Counted from the stretch's first letter, positions 17,591 through 27,061 are shown. The stretch is 64,000 nucleotides of DNA from Bifidobacterium sp. ESL0800 (GCF_029395355.1 NZ_CP113913.1:1798001-1862000), one strand, 5' to 3'. Notes: generated by a model not told the origin, from the sequence alone. Program-made: numbers and translations.

Positions 17591-18364
17591 CTACGGCAGA
17601 TTTTGCAGATTGAGATGTTTCGCGAACAGCTCCATCTGGGCCACCCACGAAGGCGTGACCACCACTGCCAACACCACCAGCAGCACAACCAGAATCGCGC
17701 CGTAAACCAGCATCCGTACCCACAGCGGGCGGCGACGCAGCGCGGGAATTCCGTCCAGCAGCAACCAAGTCAGCAGCAGGCCAATCACGAATCCGCCGAC
17801 ATGAGCCTGCCACGCCACGTGCGGGATAAATAGCGGCATCGCGAAATTGATGGCGACCCACACCAGCATGCCGCGAATATCCGTATGCGTGCGATAGGCA
17901 ACCAACAGCAGCATCGCGGTAAGCCCGAACAACGCGCCGGAGGCTCCGTAGCCACCAGTGGCCCAATCATGGGTGAAATAGCTGGAAACCATCATCCCGT
18001 CAGCGGCACCGAGACCGCAGATCGTATAAAACGCGAGGAAGCACCAATGGCCAAGCATCTTTTCCAGAAACGGACCGATGGCAATCAGCGTAAGCATATT
18101 GCATAGCACGTGCAGCACGTTGGGATCATGCATAAACATCGAGGTGAACCAAGTCCATGGCTTCAACACCGCTTGCCCCGGAATGAACGACCAGTTGAAA
18201 AGCATAACGTCGAATTGCTGCGGAGAAGCGTATTTGCAGAGGACCTCCACCAGCCACACGGCCACACAAATGACGACAATCGCCCAAGTCATTACCGGAC
18301 CTTCGATCGCCCACTCATACCTAAGTTTCCGATACCATCGTTGGATGCCGTTCTCATTGGTCAT
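17591..18364 (-). CDS. Rhomboid-family intramembrane serine protease
   Basis: A 257-residue polytopic membrane protein. The rhomboid signatures are all visible: HVLCNMLTL (His and Asn of the oxyanion site), GGYGASGALFGL with the catalytic Ser142, and AHVGGFVIGLLL with the catalytic His. It should cleave membrane-spanning substrates within the bilayer; the substrate is unknown. The start is the ATG at 18364. The last membrane segment is followed by a short C-terminal tail (AKHLNLQNLP). Its neighbour on the other strand is a small membrane protein, with about 210 bases of shared promoter region between them. Confidence 0.9.
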   Translation of the reverse strand: MTNENGIQRWYRKLRYEWAIEGPVMTWAIVVICVAVWLVEVLCKYASPQQFDVMLFNWSFIPGQAVLKPWTWFTSMFMHDPNVLHVLCNMLTLIAIGPFLEKMLGHWCFLAFYTICGLGAADGMMVSSYFTHDWATGGYGASGALFGLTAMLLLVAYRTHTDIRGMLVWVAINFAMPLFIPHVAWQAHVGGFVIGLLLTWLLLDGIPALRRRPLWVRMLVYGAILVVLLVVLAVVVTPSWVAQMELFAKHLNLQNLP

Positions 18365-18577
18365 TGGGCCATTTTATCGAAGAACGGGTACATATACCTG
18401 CTTTCCTTCACGACGTCAGAGGCCAGACATAGGGAACAAAACCTTGATGCCCACTTCAAGAAACCTTGAACTTTTTACTTTTCTTGAGGTTTTCCACCCA
18501 ATTGTCACAGAACATCGGCTAGGATAGAAACAACGTCGGCTTGGACGCGCAGGCCGACACTTATGAAAGGAGCCGTC

Positions 18578-18793
18578 ATGGAGAACAAGTCTTCTAACGG
18601 TTGGAAGTTCTTTGCGCTGCTCTTCGGCGGTCTGCTCGCTGCAGTCGTCGGTTTCTATATGTACAAGCAGCAGAACCCCGACTACGATCCGTGGGAAGAG
18701 CCGTGGGAAAACAGCTCTTCGCCAGTCGATTTGGGTCTTGATAAGGAAGCCGACCCGAAGCCTGAAGAAGGCCCGGAAGCCGCTACCGCCTGA
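18578..18793 (+). CDS. Small single-pass membrane protein
   Basis: A 71-residue protein with one membrane segment (WKFFALLFGGLLAAVVGFYMY), then a short Pro/Asp/Trp-rich stretch (NPDYDPWEEPWEN) and an acidic tail. I do not recognise a family with certainty. AAAGGAG sits five bases before ATG 18578, which decides this start over the upstream ATG at 18563. A strong Rho-independent terminator follows, so it is an independent, probably well-expressed transcript. Confidence 0.75.
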   Translation: MENKSSNGWKFFALLFGGLLAAVVGFYMYKQQNPDYDPWEEPWENSSSPVDLGLDKEADPKPEEGPEAATA

Positions 18794-18813
18794 TTTGCGA
18801 TTTATTTAAGAAG

Positions 18814-18843
18814 GGGAGTCGACAGTTGTCGGCTCCCTTTTTT
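18814..18843 (+). terminator. Rho-independent terminator
   Basis: A ten-bp stem with one G-T pair (GGGAGTCGAC with GTCGGCTCCC) and a four-base loop is followed at once by TTTTTT. It ends the small membrane protein transcript and is the clearest terminator in the window. Confidence 0.9.
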
Positions 18844-18879
18844 GTGCTTATATGACTGCATTGAAATGGCAGACACACT

Positions 18880-19038
18880 GAAAATCACAAAAACAGGGCC
18901 AAAACCATGCTTCCCAACGCGTTGGATAGATAGGCTGCGTTGAAAATCACAAAAACAGGGCCAAAAACGTGATTTTGATTGCGTAGAGCCGATAAATGCA
19001 ACGAAAATCACGGAAATGGGGCCAAAAATGTGATTTTC
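18880..19038. repeat. Three tandem degenerate 61-62-bp repeats with inverted arms
   Basis: GAAAATCAC followed by an A-rich stretch and GGGCCAAAA occurs at 18880, 18942 and 19003, spaced 62 and 61 bases. The second copy is followed by GTGATTTT (18969-18976) and the third by GTGATTTTC (19030-19038), so these two can fold into hairpins with GAAAATCAC as the left arm. No coding frame crosses the region. The element resembles the one at 27062-27147 in loop sequence but not in stem sequence. Confidence 0.7.
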
Positions 19039-19090
19039 AGCGTATCTTCGAATCGCAAAGCGACAAAGCAGCCCGGCAGCAGAGGCCCGT

Positions 19091-19110
19091 TAGTGACCCG
19101 TCACCATATA
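19091..19110 (+). promoter_or_regulatory. Palindrome next to a -10-like box
   Basis: GTGAC-CC-GTCAC (19091-19102) is a perfect palindrome, three bases before TATACA (19105-19110). It may be an operator for the SCP-like gene that starts at 19121. Confidence 0.3.
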
Positions 19111-19120
19111 CAATGACGGT

Positions 19121-19537
19121 ATGGCAGCGATACGGGAACAGGACATTTCGAAGGGTATGGCGGCGCTGGATGCGTGGCGCAAGGCGGCGGACACGCATCG
19201 TGGCGAACCGCTTGAGGCGAGACTTGCGTTTTCACCGGACGGCTTGCCGCGCAACACGTGGGCGATGGCGGTGCGATATTCCTTGTATCTGTTGGAAAAC
19301 AAGGCTCCCGGGCCCGGCGTTGAAGTACGCGTGGCGCCGTGGAGCGCGGTGAAAATCCTCGACGGCCCGGAGTCGGACCCGCACAATCTCACCCCGCCCG
19401 ACGTCATTGAGCTCGACCCGGACGTGTGGTTACGCTTGGCCTGCGGACTGACGACGTGGTCCGAGGAAAAGGAAGCAGGCCGCATCAGCGCGGTAGGCGA
19501 GCGCGACGACCTCAGCGCGCTGCTGCCGCTGGATTGA
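19121..19537 (+). CDS. Sterol-carrier-protein-like (bacterial SCP orthologue)
   Basis: A 138-residue protein matching the actinobacterial sterol carrier family: RNTWAMAVRYSLYLLENKAPGPGVEVRVAPWSAVKI, then DVIELDPDVWLRLACGLTTW and ISAVGERDDLSALLPL at the end. The fold usually has a hydrophobic cavity, but no ligand is established in these bacteria. The ATG at 19121 has no strong ribosome-binding site; with the -10-like box only about 11 bases upstream, the mRNA could be leaderless or nearly so. It is convergent with the DUF3073 gene, six bases away, so the two transcripts probably overlap. Confidence 0.75.
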   Translation: MAAIREQDISKGMAALDAWRKAADTHRGEPLEARLAFSPDGLPRNTWAMAVRYSLYLLENKAPGPGVEVRVAPWSAVKILDGPESDPHNLTPPDVIELDPDVWLRLACGLTTWSEEKEAGRISAVGERDDLSALLPLD

Positions 19538-19543
19538 AGCTGC

Positions 19544-19966
19544 TCAGGCCTCGCTGGCCTTGGGCTTCGGCTTGCGCAGGGCGCTGGGAACTGGCATACG
19601 AATGGGCTTGTGCGGCTTCGGCATCGGCGCTTTCCTGGTGCTGGAAGCGGACGCGGATTTCGCGTTGTCACCGTTTGCCGCCTTTGCCGCCGCCTCGGCG
19701 GCCCACTTGGCGTAATCGTCCAAATCGTCATCGGCAACCGGCGAGTCCCCATGCTCGTCTGCAGCTTCGGTGTGCGTGTCGTTATCGACCTTGCCGTGAG
19801 CCCTTGAATATTCCTTCTCGACCTCGGTGAACGGATCTGCCGACCCACTCCCTGGTTCTTGCGCGCCAAGCTCCTTTGCCAGCTCGTCGTAATCGGTGTC
19901 GGTTGTCAAATACTTCAGCTTACGGGCCATTTTCTTCTGTTTAGCCTTTTGACGTCCGCGGCCCAT
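19544..19966 (-). CDS. DUF3073-family protein
   Basis: A 140-residue hydrophilic protein. The N-terminus (MGRGRQKAKQKKMARKLKYL, then DTDYDELAKELGAQ) is the hallmark of DUF3073, a family found across actinobacteria with no known function. The strongly basic start suggests nucleic-acid binding, but this is only a guess. The rest is acidic and Ala-rich, ending in a Lys/Pro-rich tail (PMPKPHKPIRMPVPSALRKP). It is divergent from trpS. Confidence 0.8.
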   Translation of the reverse strand: MGRGRQKAKQKKMARKLKYLTTDTDYDELAKELGAQEPGSGSADPFTEVEKEYSRAHGKVDNDTHTEAADEHGDSPVADDDLDDYAKWAAEAAAKAANGDNAKSASASSTRKAPMPKPHKPIRMPVPSALRKPKPKASEA

Positions 19967-20106
19967 TTGACCCCCCGATTATTTTCAGTCGCAATTTAAT
20001 CCATCAATATAGTAGGATACCACCCAATCTGTTACGTTTCATTGTCGGCTCAGACTTTTACCATAAAAACAAGATTTTCAAGGATTCCAGACATTAAGGG
20101 CGGGTC

Positions 20107-21216
20107 ATGGCGGACGAACAGAACGACACGGAAACGGAACAAGTCACTGCGGCGGGCAACGAAATAAGCGCAAGTTTCGTAGCGGCGAAGAAGCGCTCCG
20201 ACGCGGTTTCGGCGAAACTTGAGAAGGACCCGGGCAAGTTCACGATGCTCACCGGCGACCGCCCGACCGGACGCCTGCACCTCGGCCATTATTTCGGCAC
20301 ACTCAAGGGGCGCGTCGAGATGCAGAACAAAGGCGTGCACACCAACATCCTGATCGCGGATTACCAGGTGATCACCGACCGCGACACCACCGAACACATC
20401 GGCGAGAACACGCTCGGCCTGGTGCTTGACTACCTCGCGGCGGGCATCGACCCGACCAAGACCATGATCTTCACACACTCGGCCACACCCGCCGAAAACC
20501 AGCTCATGCTGCCGTTCCTCTCACTCGTGACCGAAGCCGAGCTCGAGCGCAACCCCACGGTGAAGGCCGAAAAGGAGGCCAGCGGCCACGCGCTCACCGG
20601 CCTGCTGCTGACCTACCCGGTGCACCAGGCGTGCGACATCCTCTTCTGCAAGGGCAACGTCGTGCCCGTGGGCAAGGACCAGCTGCCGCACATCGAGATC
20701 ACACGCACCATTGCGCGGCGGTTCAACGAACGGTACGCGAAAAAGCACCCCGTGTTCCCCGAGCCGGTCGCGATCCTCTCCGACGCACCGGAGATTCCGG
20801 GTCTTGACGGGCGCAAGATGAGCAAGTCCTACGGCAACGCGATTTCGCTTTCCGCCACAGCCGAGGAGACGGCCAAGCTCATCAAGAAGAGCCCTACGGA
20901 CTCCGAGCGTCGTATTACATTTGATCCGGTCAAACGCCCGCAGGTCTCGGCGCTTTTGACCACCGCCGGCTTGGTCACCGGGCGCGACCCGAAGGACATC
21001 GCCGAGGAAATCGGCGACGCCGGGGCCGGTGCGCTCAAGCAGTACGTCATCAAGTCCGTGAACGACTATCTGGCACCGCACCGCGAGCGCCGCGCCGAGC
21101 TCGCCAAAGACATGGACTCCGTGCGCGACATCCTGCACGACGGCAACAAGCGCGCCAACGCCATCGCCGAGGAAACCCTCGACCAGGTGCGCGAGGCCAT
21201 GGGCATGAAGTACTGA
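20107..21216 (+). CDS. trpS: Tryptophan--tRNA ligase
   Basis: TrpS charges tRNA-Trp. The N-terminal catalytic core shows TGDRPTGRLHLGHYFG, the class I HIGH-type motif (here LGHYFG), and GRKMSKSYGN, the KMSKS loop at residues 237-241. The segments VPVGKDQLPHIEITRTIARRFN and SDAPEIPGLDG are typical of TrpRS. About 40 extra residues at the N-terminus (Asp/Glu/Thr-rich, then a short helix) precede the core. GGGCGGG lies upstream of the ATG. A series of hairpins follows the stop codon. Confidence 0.95.
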   Translation: MADEQNDTETEQVTAAGNEISASFVAAKKRSDAVSAKLEKDPGKFTMLTGDRPTGRLHLGHYFGTLKGRVEMQNKGVHTNILIADYQVITDRDTTEHIGENTLGLVLDYLAAGIDPTKTMIFTHSATPAENQLMLPFLSLVTEAELERNPTVKAEKEASGHALTGLLLTYPVHQACDILFCKGNVVPVGKDQLPHIEITRTIARRFNERYAKKHPVFPEPVAILSDAPEIPGLDGRKMSKSYGNAISLSATAEETAKLIKKSPTDSERRITFDPVKRPQVSALLTTAGLVTGRDPKDIAEEIGDAGAGALKQYVIKSVNDYLAPHRERRAELAKDMDSVRDILHDGNKRANAIAEETLDQVREAMGMKY

Positions 21217-21247
21217 TTGTCGACCTGTGCCAAAAGTCTATAAATAT

Positions 21248-21300
21248 TTGCGGTTCTTAAAATGCAGTCTAAGATTCTAAGAACCGCAATATAGATTTTT
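21248..21300 (+). terminator. Hairpin after trpS
   Basis: TTGCGGTTCTTA (21248-21259) pairs perfectly with TAAGAACCGCAA (21278-21289); TATAGATTTTT follows, so this is probably the trpS terminator. Confidence 0.65.
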
Positions 21301-21379
21301 AGAATATGTAATGAAATCTCTGGAATAGAACTAGAATTCTTAAAATTCTTTTAAAAGTCGTCAAAAACTTGTCAATCGA

Positions 21380-21480
21380 AAATGACAAGAAATTCAGTTC
21401 TTGTCATTTAAAAGTTATAAGAAACTAATTTTGCCACACTCAGAATGACAAAATTCCCGTTAAACCATCAATATTCTGAG
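21380..21480. repeat. Two further inverted repeats in the trpS/exporter gap
   Basis: AAATGACAAGAA (21380-21391) pairs perfectly with 21398-21409 over a six-base loop. CTCAGAAT (21439-21446) pairs with ATTCTGAG (21473-21480). Neither has a T tract after it. The surrounding DNA is AT-rich and non-coding. Confidence 0.6.
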
Positions 21481-21499
21481 AATTTATCGTATTTGTCAA

Positions 21500-21575
21500 C
21501 ACAAAGGTCGAGTAATTCGGTTTTAGGAATGGCCATTTCTTGCCATTTCTGATTTCTCATCACTCGACCTTTGTG
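21500..21575 (-). terminator. Hairpin after the ThrE-type exporter gene
   Basis: CACAAAGGTCGAGT (21500-21513) pairs perfectly with 21562-21575 across a 48-base loop. It begins three bases after the exporter stop codon on the minus strand. There is no clear T tract. Confidence 0.5.
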
Positions 21576-21578
21576 CTA

Positions 21579-23762
21579 TCAGACGTCGTAACGCCAGGAC
21601 TTGTCGGTGATCACGCGGGCCATCGCCAGGCCGATGGGCAGGCAGAGGATGACCATGAAGGCGCGGAAGGCCCAATCAAGCGCGTTCAGGGTATCGAACT
21701 GGCCCAAGTAGAACATCGCGCGGTACATATAGAGGCCGGGCACCATGATGACGATGGACGGCACGGTCAGGCAGATGCGCGGGTAGCCCAGGTAGGGCGG
21801 CAGGAACCCGTGGCGCACCGACGAGCGCCAGACCGAGGCGAGCAGACCGGCGAGCATCGCGCCCAGGAACGCGGCGGCCTCGGGCGGCATGCCGAAATCG
21901 ACGATGGTGAGGCGCAGGGTGTCGGTGATGGCACCGATGATCGCGGCGGTGAAGCACATGCGCTGCGGCGAGTTGAACAGCACCGAGAAGCCCCAGACCC
22001 CACCGAACGCGCAGAGCGCACGCAGGGCGCCGGTGACCCACGGATTGAGGCCGAGCGGCTCGAAGCCCTGGGGGCTCAGGTGGACGATGGACGCCACCAT
22101 CCAGCCGGCGAGCGTGGCCATGAGGATGAGCGCGAGCGTGTAGACCAGGCGCTGGATGCCGCTGGGCAGATCCATTTTGGCGATATCAAGACCACCCGTG
22201 ATCAGCGGGAAACCGGGGATGACGAAGAGCATCGCGCCGATGTAGGCGGTATCGTGACGCAGGGCCACCGGGTCGAAGACGCCGATCAGCCGCAGCGTGC
22301 CCACACAGGCGAACGCAGCCACCGCAACCGCCACGAAGGTGACGAAGAACTGGTTGAGGTGGTAGACGAACAACCGTCGACGCACCCAATGGCCGATGCC
22401 GGCGCCGATGAACGCGCCGATCATGTCGTAAGGGCCGCCGCCGAGCAGGAAGACGAAGCACGCGCACGCCACGGCCGAGGCGATGGCCGAGAACCACGGG
22501 GCGTAAAGCGGCTTGCGGTGCTGGATAAGGCTCAGCCGTTCATGCGCCTGCCGGACGGTGATGCCGCGGCTGGTGTTTGAGCTGAGTTTCGGCGCGGCCC
22601 CGACACTGGTTTGCGGTTTGGAACCTGCCGATTTCGTTGCAACAGAAGAAGTGGCAGCAGCAGAATTAGCGGCCCTGACACTATCGACATTTTGGTTTAC
22701 TGTATTATTGACATTGACGGAGTTACCCGATGCCTGATTATGGCTATCAACGCTGTCGGAACCATTACGGACGGGCTCAGAAGCGACCTTCTTGCCGACA
22801 TTATTGCCGGCAGCCGCGGCCGCACGTTCGGCGGCGATGTCCTCGCGCGTCTTGCCGATGTGCTCGAAATGCTCCGCATATTCGCCCTTCGGCGGCTGGA
22901 ACCCGCGCTTTTTGGCACGTTTGACGGCCTTTTCATGAATTCGTTTACGCCGCTCGATCTCACGGTGAGCCTTCTGCGTGGCACGCAGCACGGAACGCTC
23001 GGCGTCGGGGTTGTCGAGCTGCTGCACCATCGCCTGCGACACCGCGGTCTGCGCGTGGTAAGTGGTCGCGGGCGCACCGATATTGACGCTGAACCAATCG
23101 GCGAAGTGCTCAAGCAGCCAGATACGCTCCGTATTGACTCCGGTTGTCGGCAAATCGACAACCTGCGTAATCCTACTGACGCCGTCGCTGCACGATACGC
23201 CCATATCGGTCAGGTTGATGTTCGCCCGCACGTGCACGCCGAGCGGGTAGCCGATGCGGTGCATCAACTCGCGGATACGGAAACTTCCCGTGCCCGCGCG
23301 CAGGTCGAGCAGCCCGACGCGCGCGATAATGCTGGCCTTCGCCGCGATGCCGGCGTCGACCACCGGCGTGTCCCAATCGCGCTCGATATCGGCGGTGTCC
23401 AGCGGCATGTAATGCGTCAGCCGGTCGTGGACCTTGGCGCGGTGATCGCCGCGAGCCCCGTAACCGGCCCTGTCGCCGCTGTCCACTTCGTCATCGATCG
23501 ACGCCACGGCCTCGGCCACACGCCGGTATTCCTCGGAATCAGATTCGCCCAATTCGCCAAAAATATCGTCGATACCTTCGCTGCCGCGCTCGGCATCGTT
23601 GACGCCATCGGTCACGTTGACCGTTTTCTCAATGTCCTGGGCAACCGTGTCCACGTCGGCTTCCCTGTTCGCACCGGTATTGTCGTCCGTCAAATTCGTC
23701 CCTTTCCTCGCCATAACAGCAGCAACTTCCCCCATCGTTTCGGCATCCCACGTTCTCCACAC
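21579..23762 (-). CDS. ThrE-type threonine/serine exporter family protein
   Basis: The C-terminal 300 residues have about ten membrane segments and the ThrE/YjjP-YjjB signatures (FLLGGGPYDMIGAFIGAGIGHWVR, GMPPEAAAFLGAMLAGLLAS, VPSIVIMVPGLYMYRAMFY). Residues about 130-250 are the soluble N-terminal ThrE domain (RELMHRIGYPLGVHVRANI). In classical ThrE the two parts are adjacent; here a basic and Ser/Asn-rich insertion of roughly 160 residues (REIERRKRIHEKAVKRAKKRG) separates them. The first 110 residues are acidic and not conserved. The start is unsettled: GTG 23762 is the longest, ATG 23714 has no good ribosome-binding site, and TTG 23693 has AAAGGG six bases upstream. The family exports Thr/Ser; this member's substrate is inferred. 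Confidence 0.82.
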   Translation of the reverse strand: MWRTWDAETMGEVAAVMARKGTNLTDDNTGANREADVDTVAQDIEKTVNVTDGVNDAERGSEGIDDIFGELGESDSEEYRRVAEAVASIDDEVDSGDRAGYGARGDHRAKVHDRLTHYMPLDTADIERDWDTPVVDAGIAAKASIIARVGLLDLRAGTGSFRIRELMHRIGYPLGVHVRANINLTDMGVSCSDGVSRITQVVDLPTTGVNTERIWLLEHFADWFSVNIGAPATTYHAQTAVSQAMVQQLDNPDAERSVLRATQKAHREIERRKRIHEKAVKRAKKRGFQPPKGEYAEHFEHIGKTREDIAAERAAAAAGNNVGKKVASEPVRNGSDSVDSHNQASGNSVNVNNTVNQNVDSVRAANSAAATSSVATKSAGSKPQTSVGAAPKLSSNTSRGITVRQAHERLSLIQHRKPLYAPWFSAIASAVACACFVFLLGGGPYDMIGAFIGAGIGHWVRRRLFVYHLNQFFVTFVAVAVAAFACVGTLRLIGVFDPVALRHDTAYIGAMLFVIPGFPLITGGLDIAKMDLPSGIQRLVYTLALILMATLAGWMVASIVHLSPQGFEPLGLNPWVTGALRALCAFGGVWGFSVLFNSPQRMCFTAAIIGAITDTLRLTIVDFGMPPEAAAFLGAMLAGLLASVWRSSVRHGFLPPYLGYPRICLTVPSIVIMVPGLYMYRAMFYLGQFDTLNALDWAFRAFMVILCLPIGLAMARVITDKSWRYDV

Positions 23763-24074
23763 GCCTCAAGCTAGGCTCCCCACACTCAAATCGCACGAAA
23801 TACAACAAACACCGTTACGTTCGTATAAAACTTTGACCTTTTCGACACTATATTCTTAGCACGCACGAGGTAAGTCTCCGCCTCCCGGAAAACTCGTCCG
23901 GAATATGGCCATTATTGGGTTTCGTTACAAAAATGTCGATTAGGTCACCTTACAATCGAACAGGACTCGCCAAGCAATGGCTTTGGGTTCGCAACAGATG
24001 GCACCACAACCGCGGAGGAGCCGCGGAATGCCGACAGACCGAACAACCGGACGCTTGGTTTGAAGGAGGTCTGA
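23763..24074. other. Divergent intergenic region, exporter / ppc
   Basis: About 310 bases. CCGCGG (24010-24015) and CCGCGG (24021-24026) form a hairpin with AGGAG in its loop in the ppc leader, which could affect translation or be incidental. No gene is seen. Confidence 0.4.
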
Positions 24075-26942
24075 ATGGCTACAAGTACCAAAAACAACAA
24101 GCCAGCAAAAAATCAACCGATCACGCAGCCTGATGCCGCATTATTCACTTCCGGCGTCGGGACCAAAGGCCCCGAGGAACGTGATCTTCCCGAAACGCTG
24201 AAAGACGATCTGGCGCTCTGTCTTGAGATTCTGCGCACCGTGCTCGGGGAATACGACAAGAACCTGCTTTCCACATTCGACACCGTCCGCGGCTACGCCG
24301 TCAAGGCGAGCGCCGAGCACTATGCGGAAACCATCGGCAAGGAACAACCCAAGGAAGACAACCTCGAAAAGGCCGAAAAGGTCATCGACGCCCTGGACGT
24401 CCATCAGGCACAGCTGCTCGCACGCGCGCTCACCACGTATTTCCACCTGGCGAACCTCTGCGAGGAGAACTACCGCGTTTCGGTGCTGCACAAGCGCGAA
24501 TCGAACGTCGCCGAGGACGCGGCGACCGATCCGGTCAACGAACTGACCGGCGCCTACCACCAGCTCATCAATGAAATGGGCCCGGCCAAAGCCAAGAAAC
24601 TCCTGAACAAACTCGAGTTCCATCCTGTCTTCACCGCGCACCCCACCGAGGCCCGCCGCAAGGCCGTCGAGGGCAAGATCCGCAGAATCGCCACGCTTTT
24701 GAGCGCCGGCAAGCTGCTGGGCGGCTCCGACAAGAAGGAAAACTACCGTCGTCTGTATAACGAGATCGACGCGCTCTTCCGCACCTCTCCGATCGGCGCC
24801 AAGAAGCCGACACCGGTCGAGGAAGCCGATACCATCATCGATATTTTCGACAACACCTTGTTCGACACCATCCCGCAGGTCTATCGCCGCTTCGACGATT
24901 GGATCCTGGGCGACCAGGCCGGAATCTCGGAGCCGCAATGCCCCGCATTCTTCCATCCCGGTTCCTGGATCGGCACCGACCGCGACGGCAACCCGAACGT
25001 CACCGCCAAGGTCAGCCGCGCCGTGGCCCGCAAGTTCAGCGACCACGCCATCGAAGCGCTGGAAAAGGCGACCCGCACCGCCGGCACGAACCTGACGATG
25101 GAAGCCGTCACAACACCCCCGAGCGACGAACTCGTCAACCTCTGGAGCCACCAGAAGGAAATGAGCGAGCGCCTGACCGACAAGGCCGCCTCCACCTCCT
25201 CGCATGAGCTGCACCGCGCGGCCATGCTGGTCATGGCCGACCGTTTGCATTACACTGTGGTGCGTGATGCCGACCTGATGTACAAGAACTGCGACGACTT
25301 CATCGCCGACCTCAAGATCGTGCAACGTTCGCTGGCGGCCGCCGGTGACAAGCGCGCGGCTTACGGCCCGGTGCAGGACGTCATCTGGAAGGCACAGACC
25401 TTCGGATTCCATCTTGTGGAGACGGAGTTCCGCCAGCATTCGCTCGTTCATTCCCGCGCTCTGGAGGATATTCGCGAGCACGGCCTGCACGGCGAACGCG
25501 GCGAATTGCAGCCGATGACCCACGAGGTGCTTGACACCTTCCGCGCGCTCGGCGCCATCCAGAAGCGCAACGGCCAGAAGGCCGCCCGACGCTACATCAT
25601 CTCGTTCACCAAGTCCGCGCAGAACATCCGCGACGTCTACGAGCTCAACCGCATGGCGTTCTCGAACCCCGAGGATGTGCCGACCATCGACGTCATCCCG
25701 CTGTTCGAGCAGCTCCAGGACTTGCAGAACTGCGTCGACGTGCTTGACGAAATGATCAAAATCCCCGAGGTACAGGCCCGCCTGAAGGCCACCGGCGGCA
25801 AGCTCGAGGTCATGCTCGGCTACTCGGATTCTTCCAAGGACGCCGGCCCCACCACCGCGACGCTCGCGCTGCATTCGGCGCAATGGCGCATTGCGGAATG
25901 GGCCAAGAAGCACGACATCGACCTGACGCTCTTCCACGGGCGCGGCGGCGCTGTCGGCCGCGGCGGCGGCCCTGCGAACCGTGCGGTTCTCGCGCAGCCG
26001 GCAGGTTCCGTCAACTGCCGGTTCAAACTCACCGAACAGGGCGAGAGCATTTTCGCCCGCTACGGCAACCAAGCGCTGGCCATTCGTCACGTCGAGTCCG
26101 TGGCGGCGGCAACGCTGCTGCAATCCGCTCCGAGCGTCGAGAAGACGACCACCGAGATGACCAAGAAGTACGCACCGATGACGCAGAAGCTCGACGAATC
26201 CGCGCACAAGCGCTTCCTCGACCTGCTCAATACGCCCGACTTCACGCCTTGGTTCTCCACGGTGACCCCGTTGACCGAAATCGGCCTGCTGCCGATCGGT
26301 TCCCGCCCGGCCAAGCGCGGCCTCGGCGCCAAGTCGCTCGATGACCTGCGTACGATTCCGTGGGTCTTCTCCTGGGCCCAGGCACGCATCAACCTGGCCG
26401 CCTGGTACGGCCTGGGAACCGCGTGCGAGGAATTCGGCGATTTGAAGACCCTGCGTGGCGCCTACAAGGAGCTGCCGATGTTCTCCACGTTCATCGACAA
26501 CATCGAGATGTCACTGGCCAAGACCGACGAGCGCATCGCCAAGATGTACCTGGCGTTGGGCGACCGCGACGACCTGCGCGACAAGGTGCTGAACGAGATG
26601 GAGCTCACCCGCAAGTGGGTGCTCGCCATCGTCGGCGACGATTGGCCGCTGCAGCACCGCCACGTGCTCGGCCAGGCCGTGCGCGTGCGTTCGCCGTACG
26701 TCGACATCCTCTCCGTCATCCAGGTGCTTGCCCTGCGCAGCCAGCGCGAACTGCAGAAGAAGCAGGACGCCGCGGCCGCCAAGGCGAAGGCCAACGGCGA
26801 GACCCCAGCGAACGCCAGTGCCGTCGAGCCCAAGAAGACGGACAACGAGGAGCTGGCCCGCGACCAACAGCGCGGCGGCTTCACCTACCTCATCCTCTGC
26901 ACGGTCTCCGGAGTCGCCGCCGGCCTGCAGAACACCGGCTGA
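24075..26942 (+). CDS. ppc: Phosphoenolpyruvate carboxylase
   Basis: A 955-residue PEP carboxylase, which makes oxaloacetate from PEP and bicarbonate and refills C4 acids in organisms with an incomplete TCA cycle. Catalytic signatures are FTAHPTEARR (His189), the glycine-rich FHGRGGAVGRGGGPA (starting at Phe620/His621), and the C-terminal FTYLILCTVSGVAAGLQNTG, with QNTG ending the protein as in the whole family. LGYSDSSKDAG is also present. A Lys/Ala-rich linker near residue 900 is unusual but outside the core. GGAGG five bases before the ATG gives a firm start. A two-part hairpin follows. Confidence 0.96.
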   Translation: MATSTKNNKPAKNQPITQPDAALFTSGVGTKGPEERDLPETLKDDLALCLEILRTVLGEYDKNLLSTFDTVRGYAVKASAEHYAETIGKEQPKEDNLEKAEKVIDALDVHQAQLLARALTTYFHLANLCEENYRVSVLHKRESNVAEDAATDPVNELTGAYHQLINEMGPAKAKKLLNKLEFHPVFTAHPTEARRKAVEGKIRRIATLLSAGKLLGGSDKKENYRRLYNEIDALFRTSPIGAKKPTPVEEADTIIDIFDNTLFDTIPQVYRRFDDWILGDQAGISEPQCPAFFHPGSWIGTDRDGNPNVTAKVSRAVARKFSDHAIEALEKATRTAGTNLTMEAVTTPPSDELVNLWSHQKEMSERLTDKAASTSSHELHRAAMLVMADRLHYTVVRDADLMYKNCDDFIADLKIVQRSLAAAGDKRAAYGPVQDVIWKAQTFGFHLVETEFRQHSLVHSRALEDIREHGLHGERGELQPMTHEVLDTFRALGAIQKRNGQKAARRYIISFTKSAQNIRDVYELNRMAFSNPEDVPTIDVIPLFEQLQDLQNCVDVLDEMIKIPEVQARLKATGGKLEVMLGYSDSSKDAGPTTATLALHSAQWRIAEWAKKHDIDLTLFHGRGGAVGRGGGPANRAVLAQPAGSVNCRFKLTEQGESIFARYGNQALAIRHVESVAAATLLQSAPSVEKTTTEMTKKYAPMTQKLDESAHKRFLDLLNTPDFTPWFSTVTPLTEIGLLPIGSRPAKRGLGAKSLDDLRTIPWVFSWAQARINLAAWYGLGTACEEFGDLKTLRGAYKELPMFSTFIDNIEMSLAKTDERIAKMYLALGDRDDLRDKVLNEMELTRKWVLAIVGDDWPLQHRHVLGQAVRVRSPYVDILSVIQVLALRSQRELQKKQDAAAAKAKANGETPANASAVEPKKTDNEELARDQQRGGFTYLILCTVSGVAAGLQNTG

Positions 26943-26965
26943 TTCTTAAGCCGATAAGCGGTAAA

Positions 26966-27017
26966 ACGAAGCCTCGCCGGCAATCCTGATTTTCAAAGGA
27001 TTTCAGCGAGGCTTCGT
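26966..27017 (+). terminator. Hairpin after ppc
   Basis: ACGAAGCCTCGC (26966-26977) pairs perfectly with 27006-27017, and AATCCT/AGGATT form an inner stem. There is no T tract. It resembles the 17472 and 42116 hairpins in build. Confidence 0.65.
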
Positions 27018-27061
27018 CGTACTTATCCAAAATTGCCGGATAGAAAGGCAATCCGCCTATT

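Noticed and set aside
23763..24074. Riboswitch in the ppc leader
   Set aside because: Only one small hairpin (CCGCGG arms) is visible, with no conserved riboswitch core that I recognise.
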